From positions 40,928 through 104,927 of the forward strand of contig JAAXCX010000011.1 in NCBI GenBank assembly GCA_013036105.1: a stretch of DNA of 64,000 bases. Reading direction: 5' to 3'. Both the position numbers and the translations under genes were made by a program. The stretch comes from Vulcanimicrobiota bacterium. GTDB lineage: Bacteria > Vulcanimicrobiota > Vulcanimicrobiia > Vulcanimicrobiales > Vulcanimicrobiaceae. The notes below the pieces were generated by a model. It was not told the DNA's origin. It saw only the letters and a list, made by a program, of their open reading frames with translations, and ran no database searches. Positions 16,472 through 24,576 of the stretch are shown here, in pieces (the stretch's first letter is position 1; each line of letters begins with the position of its first letter).

Positions 16472-18502
16472 ATGTCCGATGCCCTACTTAAGACGCTCGG
16501 CGGCTTTTCTATAGACCTGAACGGCCGGAGCATTCCCGTGCCACCGACCAAGAAGGCACGTGGGCTTCTTTGCTACTTGGCCATGCACCCTGACGCGGAG
16601 ATCGCGCGCGACGCTCTGCTCGAAGCATTTTGGCCTGATGCGGATCCGGAACGCGCCCGTGAAAGTCTTCGCACCGCGTTACATTCCATTCGCCGGATAT
16701 TTCGAGATGCCGAACTCGATCCGTCGCACTTCCTTTTCACCAACCGTTCGGTCGTGAAGTTGACCAGCGCCATCGATTGTGACGCGCGGCATTTTGCCGA
16801 GCTTGCGCGGACTCAAGATGGCGAAGACCAGGAAAAAGCGTTGAGCCTTTACCGGGGTGATTTCCTGGAAGGCGACTACGACAATTGGGCAAGCTTTGAG
16901 CGCGAGCGCCTTTCGCACATCTATGAAACCTTGCTCGATCGTTTGTTAAACGAGTCGCCGTCGGCCGCGACCGCGCAGCGATTATTAGAACGCAATCCCT
17001 ATCACGAACATGCCTACGCCGTCTTGATCGACTCGGATCTCGCAGCAGGCCGGTTCGAGAGCGCGGCAAAATTGCTCGAACGCTTTCGCGCCGCCCTGGC
17101 GGAAATTGGGCGAGTCGTACCGCCGGCGCTCGCCGAGAAATGGGTCGCCCTTCGGTTTTCGCCGGAACTCGCTCCCACCGATGTGGATGCCCTTCTGCGG
17201 CGCGGCAGCGATCTCGCGGGGGCCGGCGAGGCGGTCGCGGCAGCCGAGGTTTTCGATCGCGCGGTCGCCGAGGCCATTCGGCTGAACCAATCCGGCAAAG
17301 CACTTGCGCATCTCGAGAGCGCTATCGCCACACTTGAATCTACCGCTCCGGTGCAATCGCGCGAACCCGTTCTCGCCAGCCTTAAGAAACTCGCTGCCGA
17401 GCTGTTGCGAATCACCGGCGACTTCCCGGCCGCAATCGCGCTTTGCACGGAAGCGCTTGCGAGGGCGCAAAGCTTCGGCCGTCCGAAGTTCGTCGCGGAA
17501 GTGCTTCTTCTTCGCGCAAGACTCTACGGTGACGCTTCATCCTTTGAGCGCCAGCGCTACGACGCACTAAGTATTCTCGAGCTTGAACAATCCCGCGACG
17601 ACAAAACGATCGTGAGGGCGCGCCTCGAGCTCGTTTCCGCCTATGCGAACCTCGGCTCGGTTTCGGACGCCGTAGCGCAGGCGGTCCTAGCCGAAAGTCT
17701 GGCCCAGCGAACCGGCGATCCCGAGGCGACCGCTAATGCTGCGTTGGAACTCGCCCAGGCACACGCATCCCTTTGGCATTTTTCCGCATCCGCCGAAAGC
17801 CTAAAGCGGGCTGCCGGCACCCGTCCCGCGGGACCTGGCGGACGCGCGCGAATGCTGCTCGCCTACGCACAGCTTCATTCTTTCACGGGGCGCGTCGAAG
17901 ACGCGGAGGCTGCTGCACGAGACGCTGTGCATGTGCTAGAGCCTGCGCAGCTTGGTGGACCGACGAGCCGCACATGGTCGTCGGTCACTTATCTGCGTTG
18001 CGTTCTTGCAGCAGAGAGAGGCGCGTGGAACGATGTGCTGGCGTCAGCCGATCTCTTAGCGGCCGCACCTGCATGTTTGAATTCGCCCTTGGCGCGATCC
18101 GCCGTGCTATTGCTTCGCATCGACGCGCTGCTCGGAAGGTCCCTGCCTCGCGATGCAGCGATGGCGTCGGAGCTTCAATCGGAGCTCGACCGCCTGCCCG
18201 GCTTTGCCCCGGCACCCTATGGTCGAGGTGACTGTCCGGCCTTGTCTCGCGCCCGTTTGGCCGTCAGCGCGCAAAGTGGCAACGCTCATCGCTTATTACT
18301 CGACGCGCTAGACACGCTCGAAGAACGCGCGCGCCAAGTCCCCCTAGACGCCGATAGGCTATTCGCAAAGCTCGCCTCGACCGCGAAGATAGCAGGGGCG
18401 TTCTCGATTGCGGACCGCTCGGAGGCGCGCCGCGCGCATTATTATGCGAGGCGTGTCGGGGCGGCGGACGCCGCAGCTTCGTTCTTTTCGAGCAATTCGT
18501 AA
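16472..18502 (+). CDS. SARP-like transcriptional activator (winged helix + BTAD + TPR)
   Basis: A 676-residue regulator. Residues ~5-100 form an OmpR/SARP-type winged helix (LKTLGGFSIDLNGRSIPVP, then ARDALLEAFWPDADPERARESLRTALHSIRR). Residues ~105-240 form the bacterial transcriptional activator (BTAD) repeat domain with LLERNPYHEHAYAVLI. The rest is TPR-like helices. There is no ATPase module. SARP proteins bind direct heptamers of 11-bp period; such a pair lies upstream of the lipoprotein gene at 20264. Its 3' end overlaps the convergent sensor gene by 61 nt. Target and ligand are unknown. Confidence 0.85.
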   Translation: MSDALLKTLGGFSIDLNGRSIPVPPTKKARGLLCYLAMHPDAEIARDALLEAFWPDADPERARESLRTALHSIRRIFRDAELDPSHFLFTNRSVVKLTSAIDCDARHFAELARTQDGEDQEKALSLYRGDFLEGDYDNWASFERERLSHIYETLLDRLLNESPSAATAQRLLERNPYHEHAYAVLIDSDLAAGRFESAAKLLERFRAALAEIGRVVPPALAEKWVALRFSPELAPTDVDALLRRGSDLAGAGEAVAAAEVFDRAVAEAIRLNQSGKALAHLESAIATLESTAPVQSREPVLASLKKLAAELLRITGDFPAAIALCTEALARAQSFGRPKFVAEVLLLRARLYGDASSFERQRYDALSILELEQSRDDKTIVRARLELVSAYANLGSVSDAVAQAVLAESLAQRTGDPEATANAALELAQAHASLWHFSASAESLKRAAGTRPAGPGGRARMLLAYAQLHSFTGRVEDAEAAARDAVHVLEPAQLGGPTSRTWSSVTYLRCVLAAERGAWNDVLASADLLAAAPACLNSPLARSAVLLLRIDALLGRSLPRDAAMASELQSELDRLPGFAPAPYGRGDCPALSRARLAVSAQSGNAHRLLLDALDTLEERARQVPLDADRLFAKLASTAKIAGAFSIADRSEARRAHYYARRVGAADAAASFFSSNS

Positions 18503-20139
18503 GCGAACGCGGCTTCCGAAACGATGTCGCGCAGATCGCGCAATTCGTCCGGGTCAATTGCTGTGCCCGGCGAATGATCGCCGTAAAGCACGACAGCCAA
18601 GCGCGTGCGCCCGCGAATCATCGGCACGGCCACCACGGGGCCGGCCCCGCTTCGCCAAGGAAAGTCACGCATGCGGATTCCATCGGAGCCGCACCCTTGA
18701 ATCGCCGGATGCTCCGGCAACAAGTGCCACGCCTCACCGGGAGGCCACCCAAAACTGAGTTCGCGCTGATAACCGCCGTCGGCGCAGCGCGCGAAGAACG
18801 CGGCGGACGTCAAACGCAGGTTCTGCGGCACGTCGACAACCAGGAGCTGGCGCAGCTCGGCTGCAGATTTCGCTTCATAGATTTTTTCGCGGATCGCCGC
18901 TGTTGCGTTATGGATCTCGTGGCGGCGGCGGAAAAGAAGCGCGTCGATCCAGTAGATCGTTTTCTGCCGGACCGAACTCAACCAAAACCCGATAAGCAGA
19001 GCAACGGCTAAGACAAAGGTGATTTGCGGGCCCGTATTCGCTAGCACCCTCGTAAACAACCAGTCAACGCCGGCCAGCAACAACCCCAGAGCCAAGAGCA
19101 GCACGGCATAGACGGTGGTGCGGTTGAGCACAAACCGGACATCGATCACTCGATGTCTGAGGATCGCGTACGTCACGCATAGCGGCGTTGCAATATTTAG
19201 GGTTATGGCGGCGTCGCTGATCAATTGCGCGTTCGATTCAACGACGAATTGACTCAAGATAGCGTTCAACAGCAGAGCACCGGCGCCGATCGCAAATCCA
19301 AGCATCACCCATTCGATGCGCTTACGGTCGGCGCTTGTCGTTCGCCGGTACGTCATAACAAATGCCGCTAGTCCGGCGATATAGATGGCCCCAAAGATAA
19401 TCTGGCCCAGCGAATCGGCCCAGCCCGTATGATACCCCAAAAAGTTTCCCAGGGCGCTCCAGAACGCGTCGGCCACGAGCAGACCAAAAATAAGAGGCGC
19501 GAACTTCTCTACAGTTTTTGAAATGCCGTGCGCTTGATCGCGCGGAAAACGCAGCGCGAAAAACAAAAAGCAGGCCCATCCGACCGCCGCCGACGTTGCC
19601 GCTACGGCTGCAACCGCGATGTCGGCTTGAAGCGGCAGCAGCTGCTGAAGCCTGCCCCAGCTGACATTTGGGCCGACACTATAGAGATAAAACGCCCAAG
19701 TCATAATCGAAGGCCGTAGCAATACCAGGCCGGTGCCGACGAGAATAAAAAGCACTTGCGAAAACATCCGGATAGCATTGGCGCCGAGTTCGGCTGCAGT
19801 AAAAGGCCGTGCGTGCGACCGCAGGTTTACCATGTGAATTTTGCCGGCGTGCTCGACCGCAATCGTCATCGGCGTTCCGGGCTCGCGAATGGCCGGATCG
19901 AGCGCGATGTAGCGCCGGAACTCCCAAGGCGTTTTTTGGAAGTCGATCCGATCGCCGGGAACAACTCCCGCCGCAGATGCTCTGCGGCCAACGCCATAGA
20001 TTTGGCCATTATCGTCGGCCACCAGGCCTGGGACGGAGATCGGATGATGCAGGGGCACGAACCAGGCCAGCGCTCCAGCCAGCGCCCACAATGTAATCGT
20101 TCCCACGAGAAACAGCTGCAGCGACCTGTTGATGCTCAC
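18442..20139 (-). CDS. PDZ-7TM-GAF membrane sensor without kinase domain
   Basis: A 565-residue protein. TM1 (residues ~7-27) is followed by an extracytoplasmic PDZ-like domain (VGRRASAAGVVPGDRIDFQ) to ~110, then about seven more membrane spans (115-385), a linker RRRHEIHNATAAIREKI, and a GAF-like cytoplasmic domain (410-550). The layout is that of 7TM histidine kinases of uncultured Terrabacteria, but no H-box or HATPase is present. It may signal through a partner. The GTG start has GGAGGC almost adjacent. It overlaps the SARP gene tail by 61 nt in convergent orientation. Confidence 0.7.
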   Translation of the reverse strand: MSINRSLQLFLVGTITLWALAGALAWFVPLHHPISVPGLVADDNGQIYGVGRRASAAGVVPGDRIDFQKTPWEFRRYIALDPAIREPGTPMTIAVEHAGKIHMVNLRSHARPFTAAELGANAIRMFSQVLFILVGTGLVLLRPSIMTWAFYLYSVGPNVSWGRLQQLLPLQADIAVAAVAATSAAVGWACFLFFALRFPRDQAHGISKTVEKFAPLIFGLLVADAFWSALGNFLGYHTGWADSLGQIIFGAIYIAGLAAFVMTYRRTTSADRKRIEWVMLGFAIGAGALLLNAILSQFVVESNAQLISDAAITLNIATPLCVTYAILRHRVIDVRFVLNRTTVYAVLLLALGLLLAGVDWLFTRVLANTGPQITFVLAVALLIGFWLSSVRQKTIYWIDALLFRRRHEIHNATAAIREKIYEAKSAAELRQLLVVDVPQNLRLTSAAFFARCADGGYQRELSFGWPPGEAWHLLPEHPAIQGCGSDGIRMRDFPWRSGAGPVVAVPMIRGRTRLAVVLYGDHSPGTAIDPDELRDLRDIVSEAAFAYELLEKNEAAASAAPTRLA

Positions 20140-20199
20140 GCCTCCATTAACGCTCCCGTTCGTGAACGGAGCATAAAAACGTGCCTCCGGGACAGGCTC

Positions 20200-20217
20200 T
20201 TCACGGTCGGTTCACGG
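20200..20217 (+). promoter_or_regulatory. Candidate SARP box (direct heptamers)
   Basis: TTCACGG at 20200-20206 and again at 20211-20217 are exact direct repeats of 11-bp period (4-bp spacer). Eight bases further a GATTCT (20226-20231) may be the -10 of the lipoprotein gene. This is the known geometry for SARP binding sites. A separate inverted repeat GCTCC-cGTTC/GAACg-GAGC lies at about 20150-20171. Confidence 0.45.
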
Positions 20218-20263
20218 TGAACTGGGATTCTGTTCTTGCACACCCTCCATAAGGACTTGCAAG

Positions 20264-20974
20264 ATGAGACTTTTCCGAACCATGACGACCGCGGCACTCT
20301 GCCTCTTGTTCGCTGCGTGCGGCAGCAGCACGCCGTCCACGACAACAGGCACGACCGTAGCCGACATCACTCAGGCGTTGAGCGCAACTGTTACGACATT
20401 GTCAACCGGAAGTATTACCGCGGCGCAGCGAACATACTGCGCGGGCATTGCCAGTATCCCGTTCAGTCCGGGCCAAACGGTCACACATGCGCACGCCGGC
20501 GGATTTTTGTACGCGACAGCCGGCGTAGCAACGACACAGGTCGGAGCGGCTGTTGCGACATCAGGGCCTGGCCAGGCGAATTTCATTCCCGAACAAGTCA
20601 CGCATACGGAGACGAATTTTGGGTCGGTCCCGTTCTCGATTGATTTTTTCAGACTGGGAGCGGCTGGAAAGTGCACCGTCCCGCCGGCGTTCGCCGGAGC
20701 CGCCGTCATTTTCGCCGGTCCCGATCAGCCGTCCACGCTGCCTTCGTACACCGAGACCCTCTCACAAGTTACTCTCGGTAACGGCGGCAGGACGGCTCGC
20801 CATACTGGCAGCATGCAGATGTACCTGGTATTAAGCGGCTCGATCGTCTTCTTGACCAACGCGACGCTAACGACAGTCGGCCCGAATCAGGGTTACTTCA
20901 TCGCTTCGACCGACACGAGCCAGGAATACGACGCCTCCGGCGGCAGCAGCTTTCTCGCGTTCGTCGTCCAGTAG
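20264..20974 (+). CDS. Cupin-like lipoprotein
   Basis: A 236-residue lipoprotein with lipobox LLFAACGSS (Cys21 or so) after a typical signal. Two cupin-like halves are visible: QTVTHAHAGGFLYATAG with paired His, and ARHTGSMQMYLVLSGSIVFL followed by VGPNQGYFIASTDTSQEYD. A double-stranded beta-helix exposed on the outer face of the membrane is likely, but the metal ligands are incomplete in the second half. AGGA lies eight bases before the ATG. The candidate SARP box upstream suggests control by the regulator at 16472. Confidence 0.65.
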   Translation: MRLFRTMTTAALCLLFAACGSSTPSTTTGTTVADITQALSATVTTLSTGSITAAQRTYCAGIASIPFSPGQTVTHAHAGGFLYATAGVATTQVGAAVATSGPGQANFIPEQVTHTETNFGSVPFSIDFFRLGAAGKCTVPPAFAGAAVIFAGPDQPSTLPSYTETLSQVTLGNGGRTARHTGSMQMYLVLSGSIVFLTNATLTTVGPNQGYFIASTDTSQEYDASGGSSFLAFVVQ

Positions 20975-21020
20975 CCGCCTGTTCTTGCCGGGAGCGGCAA
21001 CTCTGCTATACTGATGCATC

Positions 21021-21459
21021 GCGGAGTACGCTGGATGGTCGCTCCCTTACGGGAGAGGAAAGTCCGGGCTTCACTAGGGCAAGGTGCAGGATAACGTCCT
21101 GTCGGGGCAACTCGAAGGAAAGTGCCACAGAAACACACCGCCCTAAAATGTTTTGGCTATGGGGGACCCCATACGGTTTCCGTATGGGGGCGCGCAGGTG
21201 CGAAGCACCGGAGTGCTTTTCAACTGATTGGGTCCCCAAAATGCTATGCATTTTGGGGTAAGGTTGAAATCGTGAGGTAAGAGCTCACGGAGCTGCGCGG
21301 AGACGCGCACTCGGGTAAACCCCACCTGAAGCAAGACGCTCATCCCCGGTGACGGGGCGGATGCCCTCCGATGAGCACGAGTCGCACGAGGCGCGCGGTA
21401 ACGCGCGTCCCAGAGAGATGGCCGTCATCTACAGAATCCGGCTTATAGGCGTGCTCCGC
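21021..21459 (+). ncRNA. rnpB: RNase P RNA (class A), with an inserted hairpin element
   Basis: The catalytic RNA of RNase P. Conserved blocks are in order: GAGGAAAGTCCGGGCTTC (P3/P4 side), GAAGGAAAGTGCCACAGA, GGTAAGAGCTCAC and AGAGAGATGGCCGTC, then ACAGAATCCGGCTTATAG near the 3' end. GCGGAGTACGC at the 5' end pairs with GCGTGCTCCGC at 21449-21459 (P1). The region between the conserved CACCGCC and GGTAAGGTTGAAA (P13/P14 position) is enlarged by a ~98-nt element (21161-21258). At 439 nt it is longer than the usual ~380. The core is intact, so it should be functional. Confidence 0.95.
21161..21258 (+). repeat. Three-hairpin RNA-gene-associated element, copy A (inside rnpB)
   Basis: Hairpin I: CCCCATACGG/CCGTATGGGG (21167-21189) with a 3-nt loop. 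Then GGGGGCGCGCAG, hairpin II GGTGC-GAA-GCACC (21197-21209), a TTTTCAACT linker, and hairpin III CCCCAAAATGC/GCATTTTGGGG (21234-21258) with a 3-nt loop. The same layout recurs at 38258-38352 and 45272-45370. Confidence 0.8.
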
Positions 21460-21513
21460 GCACCTTATCCCGTGCAACTAAACGGGGCTTCGGAGGCGTT
21501 GTAGAAAAAGAAT

Positions 21514-21921
21514 ATGGCAATGACTCAACAACAATTTACTCCGGAAATGACCGTTGACGACGCCTTCAAGATGCACGCCGGCGCGCGCCGCGTCTTTGCG
21601 AAGTTCCATTTAGGCGGCTGCTCGAATTGCGCGATCAGCGAAACGCACACGATCGGCGCGATCAGCGAAGACTACGGCATTCCGCTGCCGATGCTGCTGG
21701 AGAGCCTGAACGCGCTCTGGGATCAGAGCGGCCTCTCGGTCGGCGACAAGGTTCGCATTCCCGGCGAAATTCGCTCGAAAATCCCACAGCTTGCCGACGT
21801 TCCCGAGATTGGTGAAATCAAGAGCGTCGAGAGCGGCGCTTACACTGCCGAGTTCGGCGAAGTCCGCCTCCAAGGTCTGGCCGAAGATTTTCTGCCCGTA
21901 ACCGCCGCAGCGACGGCATAA
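21514..21921 (+). CDS. DUF1858-domain redox disulphide protein
   Basis: A 135-residue protein. Residues ~8-70 match DUF1858 (TPEMTVDDAFKMHAGARRVFAKFHLGGCSNC), a small domain with a CxxC found near hybrid-cluster and Fe-S repair proteins. The CSNC pair is intact. The C-terminal half (VRLQGLAEDFLP) is a short extra beta region. It likely takes part in thiol or Fe-S chemistry in the cytoplasm. It follows rnpB by about 55 nt; a second ATG two codons in is an equal start choice. Confidence 0.75.
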   Translation: MAMTQQQFTPEMTVDDAFKMHAGARRVFAKFHLGGCSNCAISETHTIGAISEDYGIPLPMLLESLNALWDQSGLSVGDKVRIPGEIRSKIPQLADVPEIGEIKSVESGAYTAEFGEVRLQGLAEDFLPVTAAATA

Positions 21922-21931
21922 CCGGCGGCTC

Positions 21932-22330
21932 TTAACTCAGCGGCCGCCGCGACGAGTAGCCCTCGTCCATCGGGTGCCAATAGCCGATCTCCCGTTCGCC
22001 TGCCTTCCAGCACAGATAGACCGCCCGCCCCTCGCGCATAGACGGGAAGTCGAGCAATCCCAGATCCACGTCTTTAAGCAGACAGCCGTACGCCTCGATG
22101 CGGTTGATGATGCGCACTATCTCGGCCTTCTGTTCGCTGAAGCGGCTCGGCACGAAAGGTGAGCGGGGAATCGCCATCCGGATTGGCGGAGAAGGCTCGA
22201 CGCCGTGAAGCGCCGTTTCCGACTCCAGCAATTTGATCGCCAGGTCGCGCCGCTTCTGCCATAACTCTTCTACCAAAGGGGCGACCTTAGGGATGAGGGC
22301 GTTGGCCCTTTCGGGCGAAAACAGTTTCAT
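21932..22330 (-). CDS. DUF2203-family protein
   Basis: A 132-residue protein starting MKLFSPERANALIPKVAPLV, matching the DUF2203 N-terminus. The middle has a charged helix (FSEQKAEIVRIINRIEAYGC) and the end has the family motif VYLCWKAGEREIGYWHPMDEGYSSRRPL. Family function is unknown. A longer start at 22438 would add unrelated residues and overlap the plus-strand gene, so it is rejected. It is convergent with the DUF1858 gene. Confidence 0.8.
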   Translation of the reverse strand: MKLFSPERANALIPKVAPLVEELWQKRRDLAIKLLESETALHGVEPSPPIRMAIPRSPFVPSRFSEQKAEIVRIINRIEAYGCLLKDVDLGLLDFPSMREGRAVYLCWKAGEREIGYWHPMDEGYSSRRPLS

Positions 22331-22357
22331 GCAGATCAAACGCTCCGGAGAATCCGT

Positions 22358-22771
22358 ATGGTTCTTCCCCAGGAAAGTGGCGTGAGCATCCTCGAGCGGC
22401 CGCTGGCAATAGAGATAATCGCGTTTGGTTTCAAGCACGGCGTCCCCGGCGGCCTCGAGCTACTCTTTGACGTACGGTTCTTGCGCAATCCCAACTATGA
22501 GCCCCACCTAGAAGCCCTCACCGGCTTCGATCCGGCGGTGGCCGCTCACATTGAGGCAGACCCGTCCACCGCGCCGTTCCTGGAGCGCCTCTTCGCGTTG
22601 CTAGACTTTTTGGTGCCGCGGTATGCGCAAGAGCGCGCCGGCCTAAAAATCGGCGTCGGGTGCACGGGCGGAAAGCACCGCTCCGTCTATGTCGCGCGAC
22701 GGCTCTGCGCGCACCTGGAATCCGCCGATAACGCGCGCGTCCGGCTGGTCACGCGGGACATCGCGAAATGA
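22358..22771 (+). CDS. Stand-alone RapZ C-terminal domain protein
   Basis: A 137-residue protein that matches only the C-terminal half of RapZ/YvcJ: IEIIAFGFKHGVPGGLELLFDVRFLRNP, then LKIGVGCTGGKHRSVYVARRL. Full RapZ is about 285 residues with an N-terminal P-loop kinase-like domain; none is present and the upstream DNA codes on the other strand. In E. coli this C-domain binds small RNA and senses glucosamine-6-phosphate. It overlaps yvcK by 4 nt (ATGA), keeping the usual rapZ-yvcK pairing. Confidence 0.85.
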   Translation: MVLPQESGVSILERPLAIEIIAFGFKHGVPGGLELLFDVRFLRNPNYEPHLEALTGFDPAVAAHIEADPSTAPFLERLFALLDFLVPRYAQERAGLKIGVGCTGGKHRSVYVARRLCAHLESADNARVRLVTRDIAK

Positions 22772-24123
22772 AATCACGCCGCCTGCAGTCCCTTCCGCCG
22801 GTCCTTCGCTGGGCTTATCCGGGCTTAGGTGTGAAGCGCTGGCTTGTCGTCGTGGTCGTCGGAATTCTCTTGCTCGTAAACGGCGTGGACCGGTACTTGG
22901 TGGCCGAGGGCGCCGGTGTGAACGCCAATGAGTGGGTCGACAGTTTCGTTTCGGATTATTTTTCGCCGTCGAACTTGGCATGGATCTTCGCTTTGCTGGG
23001 GATCGCACTCATCTTCTTTGGCATCCGGCAGTGGCTTATTGCCATTCTGCGCGCGAGCACGACCGGCGGCGGTCGCGACAACATCATCGATACGCTTATG
23101 GAGATGCGGCTGCAGCAAGGATACAAGGTGGTCGCTGTTGGCGGCGGCACCGGACTTTCCACGCTGCTGCGAGGATTGAAACGTAAGACGAGTAATCTCA
23201 CCGCCGTTGTTACGGTAAGCGACGACGGCGGTAGCTCGGGACGGCTCCAAAAGGAGCTCGGCGTACTGCCTCCCGGGGACGTGCGTAACTGTTTGGTCGC
23301 GCTCGCCGACGACGAAGCAATGGTCACCGATCTTTTTAAGTACCGTTTCAGCGAAGGCGAGGGCTTGAGCGGCCACTCCTTCGGAAATTTATTTCTGGCC
23401 GCGATGAGCGGCATTACCGGAAACTTCGACAAAGCGATTAAAGAGTCGAGCCGCGTTCTCAACATCAAGGGACGCGTTTTGCCTTCGACGCTCGGCATCG
23501 TGCGGCTCTGCGCGCGTCTGGAAGACGGAACGGTCGTCGAAGGCGAGTCCAACATCTCGATGTCCGGCCAGCGCATCAAACAAGTCTTCTTCGATCCGCC
23601 TTACGCTGCGCCGCTGGCGGAAGTCCTCACGGCGATCGCCGAAGCCGACGCGATCGTCCTAGGGCCGGGAAGTTTATTCACGTCGATCGTCCCCAACGTC
23701 CTCGTCGATCGCATCGCGCACGAAATAGCTGCATCGCCGGCGGTCAAGATTTACGTTTGCAACGTCATGACGCAGCCCGGTGAAACCGACGGGATGACCG
23801 CCAGCGATCATGTCGAGGCGCTGATCGAAAACGCCGGCGCAAAAATCTGCGACTATGCGATCGTCAACGACGAACCCCCTTCGAAGCTGCGCGAGGTCTA
23901 TGCCAAAGAAGGCCAGATACCGGTAACGGCCGACGTCGATCGCATTCGCGGGCTCGGCGTTACGCCCGTACGCGCGCAGATGATCAGTGAAACCGTGAAT
24001 GTGCGGCACGATCCGGAAAAGCTTGGAGAACAGGTGCTGGGCGTGATCGATCGCGCGGTCGCGCACCGCGCTTCCTACGTCAAACCTTCGCGCGTTTACG
24101 GGCGCTCGAACTCCCCGGCGTAG
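22768..24123 (+). CDS. yvcK: YvcK/CofD-like protein with N-terminal membrane anchor
   Basis: A 451-residue protein. Residues ~22-40 and ~70-92 are two membrane spans (RWLVVVVVGILLLVNGVD; LAWIFALLGIALIFFGI). From ~115 the YvcK/CofD-like fold follows: VVAVGGGTGLSTLLRGLKR, VSDDGGSSGRLQ, LPPGDVRNCL, SGHSFGNLFLAAM and LGPGSLFTSI. YvcK binds UDP-sugars and controls envelope and gluconeogenic metabolism. The anchor is a known variant in some phyla and would place it at the membrane. It follows the RapZ-C gene directly; whiA is not adjacent. Its tail overlaps the next gene by 44 nt. Confidence 0.92.
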   Translation: MKSRRLQSLPPVLRWAYPGLGVKRWLVVVVVGILLLVNGVDRYLVAEGAGVNANEWVDSFVSDYFSPSNLAWIFALLGIALIFFGIRQWLIAILRASTTGGGRDNIIDTLMEMRLQQGYKVVAVGGGTGLSTLLRGLKRKTSNLTAVVTVSDDGGSSGRLQKELGVLPPGDVRNCLVALADDEAMVTDLFKYRFSEGEGLSGHSFGNLFLAAMSGITGNFDKAIKESSRVLNIKGRVLPSTLGIVRLCARLEDGTVVEGESNISMSGQRIKQVFFDPPYAAPLAEVLTAIAEADAIVLGPGSLFTSIVPNVLVDRIAHEIAASPAVKIYVCNVMTQPGETDGMTASDHVEALIENAGAKICDYAIVNDEPPSKLREVYAKEGQIPVTADVDRIRGLGVTPVRAQMISETVNVRHDPEKLGEQVLGVIDRAVAHRASYVKPSRVYGRSNSPA

Positions 24124-24457
24124 GCTGCGCCTTCGTCAGGCTCACCGATAAGCTGAGCGGTTTGTCCGGCTCGAGCCGCGCCGGCGCACTGTAATCCTTG
24201 TAGCCGGGAGCCGTGATCACGACGTCGACGTCGCCGGCGGGGACTTGCGCGAAAGCAAACTTTCCCTGCGCGTCGGTGCTCGCTGTGAGAACGGTATCGA
24301 TGGTGACGGTGGCGCCCGCAATGGGCTGATTGGTTACCGCGTCCAGCACGACGCCCTGCACAGCGTTGTAGGTTCCACCGGGCGGCAACGCGCTGTCGTT
24401 ACAAGCCGCGAGTGCGAGTACTGAGAAAACGGCGCCCAAGAGGCGAACACGCGTCAT
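24080..24457 (-). CDS. Lipoprotein with carboxypeptidase regulatory-like (Ig-like) domain
   Basis: A 125-residue lipoprotein with lipobox LALAACNDS. Residues ~30-110 form one carboxypeptidase regulatory-like beta-sandwich: AVQGVVLDAVTNQPIAGATVTI, then DAQGKFAFAQVPAGDVDVVITAPGY. It ends in a short basic tail (ARKRAKV). It probably adds a surface-exposed beta domain. It converges with yvcK with a 44-nt overlap. The same fold is used in larger form by the paralogs at 41.5-45 kb. Confidence 0.8.
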   Translation of the reverse strand: MTRVRLLGAVFSVLALAACNDSALPPGGTYNAVQGVVLDAVTNQPIAGATVTIDTVLTASTDAQGKFAFAQVPAGDVDVVITAPGYKDYSAPARLEPDKPLSLSVSLTKAQPTPGSSSARKRAKV

Positions 24458-24490
24458 AGTGGCTCCCTTCTTCTTTTATTATACGGCCGG

Positions 24491-24534
24491 CACCCCGGTC
24501 GAAAATAATCAAGCGGAGGGCCACGCCCGGGGTG
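24491..24534 (+). promoter_or_regulatory. Hairpin in the leader of the cystathionine beta-synthase gene
   Basis: CACCCCGG (24491-24498) pairs with CCGGGGTG (24527-24534) around an A-rich internal stretch. It lies 43 nt upstream of the CBS start. It could be an attenuator or small riboswitch, but it matches no class I can name. Confidence 0.25.
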
Positions 24535-24576
24535 CGCGGAAGCCGATTTCTTCTCAACCAGCTCTGGAGGTTTCGC

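Noticed and set aside
21006..21343. Two minus-strand frames across rnpB
   Set aside because: They lie across the RNase P RNA core, which explains the conservation there.
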